Shown here piece by piece: positions 8,280 through 17,534 of a DNA stretch of 64,000 bases. Positions within the stretch are counted from its first letter, which is position 1. The number at the start of each line of letters is the position of its first letter. The notes below the pieces were generated by a model. That model was not told the DNA's origin. It was given only the letters and a program-made list of their open reading frames with translations, and did not search any database. The stretch is taken from NCBI RefSeq assembly GCF_008801925.2, contig NZ_CP062804.1, forward strand, positions 1,426,001-1,490,000, written 5' to 3'. This DNA comes from Cupriavidus basilensis. Its GTDB lineage: Bacteria; Pseudomonadota; Gammaproteobacteria; Burkholderiales; Burkholderiaceae. A program made the position numbers and the translations under genes.

Positions 8280-9421
8280 GTTTCACTAAGAGTTGCGCAT
8301 ACCCGCTCCACGTCGGCGGCTTGCATGGCGGGGAACATCGGCAGCGTGACGATCCCCCTTCCGATGCGCTCGGCGTGCGGCAGCATGCCATCGCGCCAGC
8401 CCAGGGAGCGGTAATAAGAAAACAGGTGCACGGCGGGATAGTGCACGCCGGTGCCGACGCCTTGCTCACGCATGGCCTCCATCACCGCGGTGCGTCCGCC
8501 TTCGATGCGTTCGGCCGGCAGCACCACCTGGAACATATGCCAGTTGGTGGTGGCCAGTTCGCCGTCGCGCGGCAGCGGCAGCTCGATGCCGAGTTCGGCC
8601 AGGCCGCTGTCGGCGGCGCAGCGGTAGTAAGCCTCGGCCAGTTCGGCGCGGCGTGCCGTGATGGCGTCAAGCTGCGCCAGTTGCGACAGGCCGATGGCGG
8701 CGTTGACATCGGTCAGGTTGAACTTGCCGCCGGGCTCTTCCACATCCATCCCGTCCATGCCGGTACGGATCACGCCTTGCAGGCGCAGGCGTTCGGCGCG
8801 TTCGGCTTCTTCGGGCGAGTTCATCACCAGGCAGCCGCCTTCGACGCTGGTGATGTTCTTGTTGGCCTGGAAGCTGAAGCTGACCAGGTCGCCGAAGGCA
8901 CCGATGCGCTGGCCGCGCCAGCGCGAGTCGATGGCCTGCGCGGCATCCTCGATCACACGCAGGTTGTGCTTGTTCGCGATGGCGTAGAGGCGGTCCATAT
9001 CCACCGGCAGGCCCGACAGGTAGACCGGCATGATGGCGCGGGTACGGGGCGTGATGGCGGCTTCCACGGCATCGAGATCGATATTGCGCGTGCGCGGGTC
9101 GATGTCGACGAAGACGGGCTTGGCGCCGACCGTGATCACGACATTGGCCGTGGCAACCCAGGTGATCGGGGTGGTGATGACTTCGTCGCCGGGGCCGATA
9201 TTGGCCACGCGCAGCGCGATTTCCATCGTCGCCGAACCATTGGCGAAGGTGCGCACCGGGCGGCCCCCGAACAGCTCGGACAGGGCGGCCTCGAAGGCGT
9301 GCATCTTGGGGCCGGAGGTGATCCAGCCCGAGGCCAGCACCTTGCCCACCTCGGCGATGGCAGCGGCGTCAATATTCGGCTTGACGAAGGGCAGGAAGGC
9401 TTGCGCAGCGGAAGCGGTCAT
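8258..9421 (-). CDS. arnB: ArnB, UDP-4-amino-4-deoxy-L-arabinose aminotransferase
   Basis: PLP-dependent DegT/DnrJ/EryC1-family aminotransferase of 387 residues that converts UDP-4-keto-pentose and glutamate to UDP-L-Ara4N. The PLP Schiff-base lysine is Lys188 in SFSFQANKN, the expected place. EDAAQAID, which contacts PLP, sits at about 158-165. It lies between the arnE/F-like gene (41-base gap) and arnC. Confidence 0.94.
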   Translation of the reverse strand: MTASAAQAFLPFVKPNIDAAAIAEVGKVLASGWITSGPKMHAFEAALSELFGGRPVRTFANGSATMEIALRVANIGPGDEVITTPITWVATANVVITVGAKPVFVDIDPRTRNIDLDAVEAAITPRTRAIMPVYLSGLPVDMDRLYAIANKHNLRVIEDAAQAIDSRWRGQRIGAFGDLVSFSFQANKNITSVEGGCLVMNSPEEAERAERLRLQGVIRTGMDGMDVEEPGGKFNLTDVNAAIGLSQLAQLDAITARRAELAEAYYRCAADSGLAELGIELPLPRDGELATTNWHMFQVVLPAERIEGGRTAVMEAMREQGVGTGVHYPAVHLFSYYRSLGWRDGMLPHAERIGRGIVTLPMFPAMQAADVERVCATLSETCKRLFK

Positions 9422-9462
9422 GGCGATCAGGTTCTTGTTGCGATGGTGCGAAGGTGCGGTGA

Positions 9463-9834
9463 TCAGGAACGCGCGATGAGAAACACGCCGGCGAGGATCA
9501 GCAGGATGCCTGCTACGCGCAGGGGGCCGATCATTTCACCGAACAGCCACCAGGCTGCCAGGGCGTTCACCACATAACCGAGCGACAGCATCGGGTAAGC
9601 GATCGATACATCGACCCGCGACAGCCCGACGATCCACACGCCGACGCTGACTACGTACAGTGTCAGGCCAGCCAGTACCGGCCACTGCGTCAGCACGCGA
9701 AACGCCGTGGCAAACAGCGTCGCGCGCTCGATGGTGATGGCGCCCACGGCGTTGGTGCCGGCTTTGAGCAGCAACTGCGCGCACGCATTGAGCAGCACGC
9801 CAGTGAAGATGAAAGCGAAGGTAGAGAGCGTCAT
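9463..9834 (-). CDS. Small EamA/SMR-type membrane protein, ArnE/ArnF-like flippase subunit
   Basis: A 123-residue protein with four hydrophobic segments, of the size and type of ArnE and ArnF, which form the flippase for undecaprenyl-phosphate-L-Ara4N. The start is the ATG at 9834, which overlaps the arnT stop as ATGA; a much longer ORF upstream is only arnT read in another frame. In E. coli ArnE and ArnF are two proteins, but only one such gene is present here, so it may act as a homodimer or its partner may lie elsewhere. The call rests on size, topology and operon context. Confidence 0.82.
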   Translation of the reverse strand: MTLSTFAFIFTGVLLNACAQLLLKAGTNAVGAITIERATLFATAFRVLTQWPVLAGLTLYVVSVGVWIVGLSRVDVSIAYPMLSLGYVVNALAAWWLFGEMIGPLRVAGILLILAGVFLIARS

Positions 9835-11603
9835 GGCGCGCGGTTCGGTTCTTGCTGCGGGGCCGCCGGCGCCTGGCCGGGAGGCGGGAAGTTGGTGACC
9901 GCGACGCGGCGCTTGTCTTGCCCGATCTTGTACATCGGCACCTTGCGCTCTTGCAGCAACTTGTAGGTGGCAGCCGACATGATGCCCACGGCGTGCTGGC
10001 CATCCTGCCATTTTGCAATAAAGGCATCCAGCGTGGGGAGCCATTTCTGCGGCTCCTGCTTGGTGCCGAACTCCAGTTCGTCCGGCCATTCCACCATGAT
10101 GGTGGTGCGGCGCAGGTAGTACGGCAGCGTGTGGTCCAGCATGCGCACGCCGTAGATCGGCATGTCATCCGTCAGCACGGCGTTGATGGCGGGCACCATG
10201 TCCACGCCCGAAGTCTGCCGTCCCATGACCTCGTGTCCCAGCAGCGCCACCGTGAAGCTGGTGAACAAGCCGAGCGAGTACACGGTGATGCTGACCATCA
10301 GGCCCTTGCTCGCCAGCAGCTTGCGCGCGAGGAACACGGCGCCGAGCATCAGCACGAAGGCGGCGCCGACCCAGACTGCGAACAAGCGGTACAGCTCGTT
10401 GGGCGTGTTGTCGGAATTCAGCGTGGCCACCACCGGGCTGGCCAGCAAGCCGATTGCCGCAATGACCAGCATGCCGTTGAGCTGCCGCTTCCAGCTGCGC
10501 TCATCGATGTGCTGCAGCGCCACGGCTGCCAGCATGCCAAGCGCCGGGAAGATCGGCACGATGTAGCCGGGCAGCTTCGAGCCGGACAGGCTGAAGAAGA
10601 CGAAGATGGCAATGGCCCACACGGCCAGCAACAGCGCCGGCTGGAATGGCCGTGCCGGCGCCACGCGTGCCGCCGCGCCTTCGCCACGGACCACTTGCCA
10701 CATGCGCGGCGCCAGGCCCAGCCAGGGGATGAAGCCCGCCACCAGCAACGGCACGAAGTACCACAGCGGGCCTTTGCGCGAGTGTACCGTCGAGGTATAG
10801 CGCTGCCAGTGCTCGTGGATAAAGAAGAAATTCAGGAATTCGGGGTTGCGCTCAGACACCAGCCAGAACCAGGGCACCGTGACGATCAGCATCAGCGCGA
10901 TGCCGGTAATCAGGTGCAGGCGGCGCCACAGGCCGAAATCCCGCGAGATCAGGGTGTAGATGACCAGCACGAGACCGGGCAGGGCAATGCCTACCAGCCC
11001 CTTGGTCAGGATCGCCACGCCCATCGCTATCCAGCAGGCCCACATCCAGTAGCGCCGCGCGGCCGGCGTAGCAGCCGGGTGCTGCGCGAGCAGCATGAAG
11101 GCCAGCACGCAGGCCATCGCGCCGGACAGCGTCATGTCCAGCGAGTTGAAGTGCGAGGCCACGCTCCACATCGGCGCGGCGGCCAGCACCAGCCCGGTCA
11201 GGAAGGCGGCCCGGAAGCCATACCAGCGGTGGGCGGCGAGCATCGAAACCACAAGGCCGACCATGCCGGACAGCGCCACGCACAGCCGGGCCTGCCAGTC
11301 GCCTACGCCGAACACGGTGTAGGACAGCGCCGTCACCCACATATGGAAGGGCGGCTTCTCGAAGTACTTGAGTGCGTTGTAGCGAATGGTTACCCAGTCG
11401 CCGGTAGAGAACATCTCGCGGGCGATCTCGGCATAGCGGCCTTCATCGGAGCGCAGCAGGTGGCGAGCGTCGAGCGTGCCGAACCAGACCAGGAGAATAA
11501 ACAGGCAAACCAGGACGATGGTGGTCGTGGGCAAGCCGGCAGATTGCGAAACACCTTGTGCGGTGCTTCGCGAGGTGTCTCGCGAGGTCACGGAACTACG
11601 CAT
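9831..11603 (-). CDS. arnT: ArnT, lipid A L-Ara4N transferase (GT39 family)
   Basis: Integral inner-membrane glycosyltransferase of 590 residues that transfers L-Ara4N from the undecaprenyl carrier to lipid A phosphate, lowering affinity for polymyxin and cationic peptides. The start at 11603 has AGGAGA six bases upstream. After the first membrane segment comes LLRSDEGRYAEI with Asp53 and Glu54, the conserved acidic pair of the PMT/ArnT family. Many further membrane segments and a periplasmic C-terminal part follow. It is the first gene of the arn operon. A PMT-family enzyme acting on another lipid acceptor is unlikely given the complete pathway around it. Confidence 0.93.
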   Translation of the reverse strand: MRSSVTSRDTSRSTAQGVSQSAGLPTTTIVLVCLFILLVWFGTLDARHLLRSDEGRYAEIAREMFSTGDWVTIRYNALKYFEKPPFHMWVTALSYTVFGVGDWQARLCVALSGMVGLVVSMLAAHRWYGFRAAFLTGLVLAAAPMWSVASHFNSLDMTLSGAMACVLAFMLLAQHPAATPAARRYWMWACWIAMGVAILTKGLVGIALPGLVLVIYTLISRDFGLWRRLHLITGIALMLIVTVPWFWLVSERNPEFLNFFFIHEHWQRYTSTVHSRKGPLWYFVPLLVAGFIPWLGLAPRMWQVVRGEGAAARVAPARPFQPALLLAVWAIAIFVFFSLSGSKLPGYIVPIFPALGMLAAVALQHIDERSWKRQLNGMLVIAAIGLLASPVVATLNSDNTPNELYRLFAVWVGAAFVLMLGAVFLARKLLASKGLMVSITVYSLGLFTSFTVALLGHEVMGRQTSGVDMVPAINAVLTDDMPIYGVRMLDHTLPYYLRRTTIMVEWPDELEFGTKQEPQKWLPTLDAFIAKWQDGQHAVGIMSAATYKLLQERKVPMYKIGQDKRRVAVTNFPPPGQAPAAPQQEPNRAP

Positions 11604-12099
11604 ACGTCTCCTGGAAAGGGATCGGGTGACCGCCCTGGCTTGCGCACATGACGACCGGTTCTCGGGCTTGCGGGTGCGGCGATCCGCGCGCTGGCGGACC
11701 GGATGGCTTGTCCCGCCAGCTGCCACACAATCATTGCATTGGCTCGCGATGACGCGGCCACCTGCATGATGATCAAAGCTTGGTATACCGTCTTGGCCCC
11801 GCTAAAAAAGCGGAGTCAGGTTGTTGCCGCAGCGCGCTGCCAGGCTGTTTGACGGTTTCGCGCTGCCCGGGCACCGGGCGAAAACATCACAACGCAGCAG
11901 CGACGGCTTTGGTAGACAAAAGAAGCAAGCGATCGTGCCCGTTTCCACGCGCCTTCTGCTTCGTCCTTCCTTATAGCCGTTACCCCATGGCCAACCGTGG
12001 TTGCCAAGTGGCGCGGCGCGCAATGTTAGCACGACCGCCGCAACCCACCGTCGCGCGCGGGGTCGGCGCACGCGGGACAGCCCGGGCAGCGCGCGTGGC
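11604..12099. other. Non-coding stretch upstream of the arn operon
   Basis: I see no convincing gene here; the ORFs present lack family features and good start sites. It must hold the arn promoter. Visible structure is limited to a GGTATACC palindrome near 11782-11790 and a short A-rich hairpin (CCGCT/AGCGG) near 11800-11815. I could not assign a PmrA/PhoP-type box with confidence. Confidence 0.5.
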
Positions 12100-12663
12100 T
12101 TAGCTTGAAAGTGGTGCAATAGGCATATTTCTGGCCCGGCGCAAGCGCAGCGAGACGCCGATCAGCAGAATGCCGCAAACCACCGCCCAGGCTCCGATCA
12201 TCCACAGCACCGCCAGCGCGCCGGCAAGGGGTTGCCACAGCAGCAGGAAAGCGAACACGATGCTCACCAGCCCGGCCAGGATCAGCCACCATTCATTGGG
12301 AATGTCCTTGCGCAGGCGGATCGCCGCGACAATTTGCAGCACCCCTGTGGCAAGCGTCCAGGCGGCGATATATAACAGCAGGGAAAACGCCGTGACCACG
12401 GGGCTGAACCAGGTCAGCAAGCCCACGCCCAGGCCAAGCAGGCCCTGCAGTGCAAGGATGCCGCGGTCGCTAGCCTCGCGCTGGCTGCCCGAGATGGCCA
12501 TCAGCAGCGCGCTGACGCCGTCGGCGGCGGCAAAGGCGCCAAACAAGAGCACGAGTGCAGCCAGTGTGGCAATAGGAGCGAAAAACGCACAAATCCCGAA
12601 AAGAACGGCGAGAATGCCGCGCAAGGCCACGACCCACCAAAGCTTGGCGTAATACTGAAGCAT
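12100..12663 (-). CDS. HdeD/DUF308-family membrane protein
   Basis: A 187-residue integral membrane protein with about six hydrophobic segments, with the repeated loop pattern of the HdeD (DUF308) family. HdeD is linked to acid resistance in E. coli; most homologues are uncharacterised. The start at 12663 has GGGAG five or six bases upstream, and the 22 earlier codons of the ORF are dropped. The gene stands alone, divergent from the exported protein gene at 12849. Confidence 0.85.
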   Translation of the reverse strand: MLQYYAKLWWVVALRGILAVLFGICAFFAPIATLAALVLLFGAFAAADGVSALLMAISGSQREASDRGILALQGLLGLGVGLLTWFSPVVTAFSLLLYIAAWTLATGVLQIVAAIRLRKDIPNEWWLILAGLVSIVFAFLLLWQPLAGALAVLWMIGAWAVVCGILLIGVSLRLRRARNMPIAPLSS

Positions 12664-12848
12664 AGGAACTCCCTGGCAAGCTGCCCGCATGGGCCGGCAG
12701 CGACGGTGACCGACTAAGATTGCCGACACACGCGGGCAAAAAAGCGCTAGTTTCTAGCCAGCGCGAGCTACAACGTCTGGCTGGCCTTGCGTGTGGGGCA
12801 CCGGGTCGGAACGAGCGGGGGCGCGAAATCATTCTAGACAGGATTCAT

Positions 12849-13718
12849 GTGAGGACAAAGGCGCAACGGTTCAGGGCTGCTTCTATGGCCAGCGCAGTGC
12901 TGCTGGCAATGGGCAGCCTTGCGCAGGCTCAGACAGTGGCGGTGGCTGCTGCCGCGTCCGAGGAGGCGCCGGCGCGGGCGCTTGCCCCGCTGTGCGACGC
13001 GCCATGGTTCCGCTCCGGCTCGCGGGTGCAGATGGAAGGCGACGGCGCCATGCCCATGTCGATCACCATGACCTTGCGCCGGGCGACCAAGAACCAGACC
13101 GGGTGCCGGGCGCAGCTCGAGGTGCGCTCCAAGTCGGCGCTGTCTGCCCTGATGGGGCCGCCGGTCATCATGGACCAGGTCCACATGGTCAATATCGACC
13201 GCAGCCCCGACTCTGCCAAGAGCAGTATCGAGAGCGAGCATGCCGTCATCAATGCACAAGGGCGCTATGCCCGCATGTACGGCGAAGCCGCCTTCAGGGG
13301 CCAGGGCGTGTTCAGCTACGCAGGCATGGATATCCGCGAAGGCGGCACCCTGGAGGGCGAGGCGTTCGAGTCCAGCGTCTCGCTGCAGATCTATCCGGTG
13401 GGCGCGGACGAGGTCGTGGGCAGCATGCGGGCGCTATATGCCTCGATCAGCGTCGGATCCCGCCACGTGGGCAAGCGCCAGATGATCGATACCGTGCTGG
13501 GCCGCAAGGAGTGCATGCCGATCACCTACGAGAAGCGGACTTCGCTGGGGCCGCTGATGGTGGGGGAGGAGGTGGTGCAGGTGGAGCCCACGCTGATGCA
13601 TGTTACCGACTGGTATTGCCCCGCCGAGGCATTCGTGCTGCGCACCGAGATTCGCCAGCAGGACAAGGTGCAACGGATCGACGTCACCGGCATGGATCTG
13701 GATACGACTTCGCCCTGA
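12849..13718 (+). CDS. Exported protein of unknown function
   Basis: About 289 residues. I place the start at the GTG at 12849, with ACAGG upstream, giving a charged N-region followed by a hydrophobic core and a cleavage site near SLAQAQ. The ATG at 12885 is a workable alternative with its own AGGG. The mature protein is mostly beta-rich by eye and has four or more cysteines (LCDAPW, TGCRAQ, KECMP, YCPAE), so periplasmic disulfides are possible. I do not recognise the family. A strong terminator follows at 13766. Confidence 0.7.
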   Translation: MRTKAQRFRAASMASAVLLAMGSLAQAQTVAVAAAASEEAPARALAPLCDAPWFRSGSRVQMEGDGAMPMSITMTLRRATKNQTGCRAQLEVRSKSALSALMGPPVIMDQVHMVNIDRSPDSAKSSIESEHAVINAQGRYARMYGEAAFRGQGVFSYAGMDIREGGTLEGEAFESSVSLQIYPVGADEVVGSMRALYASISVGSRHVGKRQMIDTVLGRKECMPITYEKRTSLGPLMVGEEVVQVEPTLMHVTDWYCPAEAFVLRTEIRQQDKVQRIDVTGMDLDTTSP

Positions 13719-13765
13719 GGCCTTTCCCGCGCGCCAAAGCGGATTCTCCGGCAGCAGACAGCAGA

Positions 13766-13807
13766 CAGCAGAAAGCCCGCCAGTTTGAATTGGCGGGCTT
13801 TCTGCTG
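13766..13807. terminator. Bidirectional rho-independent terminator
   Basis: A perfect 17-bp stem (13766-13782 with 13791-13807) and 8-base loop sits between convergent genes. The arm sequence GAAAGCCCGCCA/TGGCGGGCTTTC gives short A/T runs on both strands. Confidence 0.85.
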
Positions 13808-13843
13808 TCAGGGCGCCCGGTACCTGCGCGGCGCCCTTGCCGA

Positions 13844-14152
13844 TCAGTTCGCGGCTGCGGCTGATGCGGCGGGCTTCTTGCTCTTGCTCTTCTTGCTCTT
13901 CTTGGTCGACTTCTTGGCCGGCGGCGCGGAGGCGTCGGTCAGGTCCGTGCGGGTGCTCTTGTTCGCGCCCTGGGAATACGGGTCGAACTTGTCACCGGAC
14001 TTGGCACCCTGGCTATACGGGTCGAACTTATCGCCCGACTTGGCGCCCTGGCTATACGGGTCGAATTGCTTCTTCCCGGTCGATTGCGCCTGGGCAGCCA
14101 CGGAGACGGCGCCAATGCACAGCGCGATGGCTGTCGCGACGAACTTGTTCAT
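13844..14152 (-). CDS. Small secreted protein with 13-residue repeats and Lys-rich tail
   Basis: A 102-residue protein starting at 14152 with AGGAGA six bases upstream. Residues 1-23 are a signal peptide ending AQAQ. The mature part has the unit FDPYSQGAKSGDK twice in tandem and a third partial copy (about residues 30-66). A tail follows with about 13 lysines in KKSTKKSKKSKSKK, ending in Ala-rich sequence. The copies differ at third codon positions but agree in protein, which argues for selection on the peptide. I know no function; a cationic tail and tyrosine repeats could bind cell-surface polymer, nucleic acid or metal. A histone-like protein is less likely because of the signal peptide. 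Confidence 0.8.
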   Translation of the reverse strand: MNKFVATAIALCIGAVSVAAQAQSTGKKQFDPYSQGAKSGDKFDPYSQGAKSGDKFDPYSQGANKSTRTDLTDASAPPAKKSTKKSKKSKSKKPAASAAAAN

Positions 14153-14496
14153 GTTTTCTCCTGGTAAATGCCGCCTTCCGGCGGTTCGAATACACGGAAA
14201 CTGACGGCTAAGGCCGCCACGCCGATTGCGTGGGATACCGTTGCCGCGTTGTCCGCTGGTCCTCAGTGTCGCCAACATTTCGCCTGGCTGTCAACATGCG
14301 CTGTATTGTGAAATGCACGCTTTGTATCGTCCTATGGAAAGCCGCTATTGCCTTTATCGCCAAGACTTGCTTGACGCCTGACGTTCCGTGCGCCTAACCG
14401 CACACTTTTTGTTTGCGTAATGTGAAAAAAAGCCCCCGCAGGCGTGATGGTCTGCGGGGGCGTTGATTTTGGTGGATCGCCGGGCTTCGAAGGCCG
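14153..14496. other. Intergenic region between the repeat protein and the binding protein
   Basis: It holds the promoter of the repeat protein (positions not assigned) and the terminator of the binding-protein gene at 14425-14461. No gene is supported. Confidence 0.6.
14425..14461 (-). terminator. Rho-independent terminator of the amino-acid binding protein gene
   Basis: Stem GCCCCCGCAG/CTGCGGGGGC with a ten-base loop. Read on the minus strand it is followed by seven T, 36 bases after the gene. Confidence 0.9.
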
Positions 14497-15435
14497 TTAC
14501 TCGGTCGCGACATCCGAAGGATGCTTCCACGCATCCCGGACTTCCGGGCTCGGTGCCAGCGCAAGGTTGATGTTGCGCGCGCCGATTGGCTGCTGGAACC
14601 ATTGTTTTTGCAAGGCGATCACCTGTGGGCCGGCGAATACCGATGCCAGGGTCTGGTCCACCAGTTGCTTCCACTCCGGATCGGCCTTGGACATCATCAG
14701 TGCATTCTGCTCGATCGACAGAGCGGGCCCCACGATCACGAACTGCGAAGGGTCCTTGGCGCGGGCGCGCAGTCCCGACAGCAGTACATCGTCCATCACG
14801 AATGCCTGCGCGCGGCCGGATTCGAGCAGCAGGAAGGATTCGCCATGGTCCTTCGCGTAGATGTCATGGAAACCATACTGGCCCTTCAGGCGGCGCACAT
14901 GGCGATCGCCCGTGGAACCGGCGCTGGTCACCACGTTCTTGCCGCGCAGGTCTTCGAAGGACTTGATGCCCGAATCCGCGCGCACCAGCATGCGGACCGT
15001 GGAAATGTAATGCGAGACGCTGAAGGCGACCTGCTTCTGGCGCTCCAGCGAGTTCGTGTTGGGCGCGCAGTCGAGATCGACCAGGCCATTGACCACGGCG
15101 GGGATCCGGTTCTGCGGGGTGAGCGGCATCCAGCGCACCTTGATCGTCTTCAGCCCGAGCTTCACGCGCGCGGCCTCCGCGGCGCGCAGGCACAGGTCCA
15201 CCGCGTAGCCTGCGGGCTCGCCCTTGTCGTTGGCGAAGGAGAAGGGCAGCGCCGATTCACGGTAGCCCAGCACGATGGTGCCGGTGTTGCGGATCTTGTC
15301 CAGCACCGGGCTTTGGGCCTGGGCGGCGTGTGGGGCGGAAATCGAGAGGGCGGCGGCAGCGACGAACGCTAGCTTTGCCAGCAGGCGGGGGGCACGGAAC
15401 GTGCCGGCACTGGCGAATGTGGCAAACGAGAACAT
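14497..15435 (-). CDS. Periplasmic amino-acid ABC transporter substrate-binding protein (GltI/family 3)
   Basis: Exported solute-binding protein of 312 residues with a signal peptide to about residue 41 (APHAAQAQ). The family-3 pattern is clear: GTIVLGYRESALPFSF, then PAGYAVDLC, VRWMPLTPQNRIPAV, and NSLERQKQVAFS. This is the glutamate/aspartate GltI subgroup. No permease or ATPase gene is adjacent, so it is an orphan binding protein. Weak Shine-Dalgarno; start chosen for the signal peptide. Confidence 0.88.
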   Translation of the reverse strand: MFSFATFASAGTFRAPRLLAKLAFVAAAALSISAPHAAQAQSPVLDKIRNTGTIVLGYRESALPFSFANDKGEPAGYAVDLCLRAAEAARVKLGLKTIKVRWMPLTPQNRIPAVVNGLVDLDCAPNTNSLERQKQVAFSVSHYISTVRMLVRADSGIKSFEDLRGKNVVTSAGSTGDRHVRRLKGQYGFHDIYAKDHGESFLLLESGRAQAFVMDDVLLSGLRARAKDPSQFVIVGPALSIEQNALMMSKADPEWKQLVDQTLASVFAGPQVIALQKQWFQQPIGARNINLALAPSPEVRDAWKHPSDVATE

Positions 15436-15707
15436 ATGTCGAATATTTCAAAAGTGGCGAGGCTACCCCTGTGGCCTGCTTCGGCAAAGTACATCTTCGT
15501 CATAAGCAAATATCCGCCCGGAGAGCCGCCTGGGAAAAGGCGTCCGGTCGGAAAGCGCGCTACGCCGGCGGGTGGCGCCGAGCGCGCGGCTGCGCAGGCA
15601 GTCACAAAAATTCACGGTGGCTGGGTTGCGGTTTGATTGATGTGCGCGGTACGCTACCGGGTTCGCTGCGTCTGTGACGTGCAGTGATCACGATCGTCAA
15701 GGGAATC

Positions 15708-17534
15708 ATGAAGATTTCGCGCAAGAAAATCGCGCTTGGCACCGCCGCGCTGGCGATTGCCGCTGGTGTGGCCGTGCAAATGGTCTGGCACCCGTTCGGG
15801 CGCGCCTGGAAGGGGCAGCCCCGCCAGCTTGAACTCGATTTCAGCCGCCCCGATGCGCTGGTCGACAGCGAAAGCCTGTCCAGCCTGCCGCGCGACATGC
15901 TGCGCGTGCCGCTGCTGCGCGATGTGCTCACCGAAGATTTCGTCAAATATTACGAAGACAACGAAGGCCGCCTGTCTGCCTCGGGCGCCTTGCGTCGCAT
16001 TGCCTTCGAGCACGACCTGGACTGGGGCGATGCGTTGCTCAAGCGCGTGTTCGACGAACCGGGCCGGCTCATGGCCTGGCGCGGCGCCGATGGCACCTTG
16101 CGCTACTGGGCGCTGTCGATGGAGCGCAACGGGCTGGCCAAGGTGCTGCAGACACTTGGCACGATCGCCCCGGCTGACACGCAGCTGAGCCGTGCCGGTG
16201 AAGTCGGCGGCACGCCGCTGTATGCACTGCGGATCGGCCCGGCGCGCAGCCTGCTGCTGGCGGGCAAGGGTGATCGCCTGGTAGTCCTTTCGGAAGCCGG
16301 CATGCTGCTGGACGCGGAAGGCAAGCCCATCGGCGCACGCGCCAAGGCGGTGGCCGCCTGGCTGTCCGAGGATGCCGGCGCGCGCGAGACCCCGCTGCAA
16401 TCGTTCGCGCTCGACGCCGCCAAGGGTCCGCCCAAGGGCCATCGCGTGCTGGTGGGCGCGAATTACCTCTCGTTTGGCTATCAGGCATTCTTCCCGGGCA
16501 TCGAAGCGCTGCGTTTCGATTTTGCTGGCGCCGATTCTAAGTCCGATTCTAAGTCCGATTCCAAGTCCGATTCCAAGGCCGGCGCCGATGATGCCGCCTG
16601 GCACAGCGCGGTGCTGGTCGATGGCGCGCGCCTGCCGGGCAAGTGGAACACGGCCGAACTCTGGAAGGCCTTGCCGGCCGACCCCGCGGCGTGCGCCACG
16701 CTGCCGGTGGACTGGCAGGCCGCAGGCAAGATGCTGCAGAAGGTCAGCGGCGGCAATGACGAACTGGCTACGCAGGTGGCCCAGGCCTTCGACGGGCCGG
16801 CTGCCGTGTGCTGGTACAGCAAGTCGGCGCTGGTGGCGCCGTTGTTCATGGCGCGGGTCAAGTCGGCCGATGCCGCTGCCGCGCTGCGCCCGGTACTGGC
16901 GAGCCTGTTCGAGCAAGTGATTGGCGCCTATGAACCCAATGCCGGCACGGAAAAGGGCGCCTATGCGCGCCTGCCGGTGCAGAGCCGCCAGGGCGCGGGC
17001 GGCGCGGTGTTGTGGTCGCGCGCGGTCAGCTCGCCCTACGGCACGCGTGAGGCCAAGGGGGCGCCGTTCGCGGCGCAGCTTTCGGCGGGTGCCTATTTCC
17101 CCGTGACGCTGGCACTGGCTGGCAACACGGTGCTGTTCTCGCCTGACGGCGCGTTGGTGGATGACGCGCTGGCGGTGCAGGGCAAGCGCTTCCCGGCGGT
17201 GGCCGACACCATGCAGCGCGGCCAGCAGGCCCGTACCGTGCTCAGCTTCACCCCGTCGACGCTGGCGCCGCTGGTGCGCCGCGAAGCCACCAAGGCGTTG
17301 CCCGCGGACCAGGAAGCCCTGTTCCTGAACGCGGCGCGCGCTCACCTGTTCCCTAAGCTGAAGACCCTAGCGGCCTACCCGACGGTCTCGCTGGTGCTGC
17401 CCGATAGCTTGCCTTCGGGGCGTGCGTGGGTGCCGGTGACCTGGCAGCAGGCAGGCACGCCGCCGCGCGGCGTGCTGGCCGCGGCCCCGTCGATAGCGCC
17501 GGCAGCACCGGCGCCGCAAGAGGCCGCGCAGTGA
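15708..17534 (+). CDS. yfaA: DUF2138 (YfaA-like) envelope protein, first gene of the alpha-2-macroglobulin operon
   Basis: A 608-residue protein with an N-terminal membrane anchor or signal (about residues 7-25). The start at 15708 has AAGGGA upstream; an earlier in-frame GTG lacks one. It matches the YfaA/DUF2138 family in length, in the [22 protein letters not shown] region, and in gene order. Biochemical function is unknown. A stretch of four SDSK units near residues 276-292 comes from a 12-bp tandem repeat and is probably a length-variable linker. It overlaps the next gene by four bases (GTGA). Related loci encode an alpha-2-macroglobulin complex in the periplasm, so a scaffold or partner role is likely. 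Confidence 0.85.
   Translation: MKISRKKIALGTAALAIAAGVAVQMVWHPFGRAWKGQPRQLELDFSRPDALVDSESLSSLPRDMLRVPLLRDVLTEDFVKYYEDNEGRLSASGALRRIAFEHDLDWGDALLKRVFDEPGRLMAWRGADGTLRYWALSMERNGLAKVLQTLGTIAPADTQLSRAGEVGGTPLYALRIGPARSLLLAGKGDRLVVLSEAGMLLDAEGKPIGARAKAVAAWLSEDAGARETPLQSFALDAAKGPPKGHRVLVGANYLSFGYQAFFPGIEALRFDFAGADSKSDSKSDSKSDSKAGADDAAWHSAVLVDGARLPGKWNTAELWKALPADPAACATLPVDWQAAGKMLQKVSGGNDELATQVAQAFDGPAAVCWYSKSALVAPLFMARVKSADAAAALRPVLASLFEQVIGAYEPNAGTEKGAYARLPVQSRQGAGGAVLWSRAVSSPYGTREAKGAPFAAQLSAGAYFPVTLALAGNTVLFSPDGALVDDALAVQGKRFPAVADTMQRGQQARTVLSFTPSTLAPLVRREATKALPADQEALFLNAARAHLFPKLKTLAAYPTVSLVLPDSLPSGRAWVPVTWQQAGTPPRGVLAAAPSIAPAAPAPQEAAQ
16536..16583 (+). repeat. 12-bp tandem repeat inside yfaA
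   Basis: Four in-frame copies of GATTCYAAGTCC (the last diverging) encode repeated Ser-Asp-Ser-Lys. They are nearly identical in DNA, which suggests recent slippage. Confidence 0.8.

Noticed and set aside
11780..12103. 107-codon ORF upstream of the arn operon
   Set aside because: No ribosome site, no family resemblance and low-complexity Arg/Ala composition.
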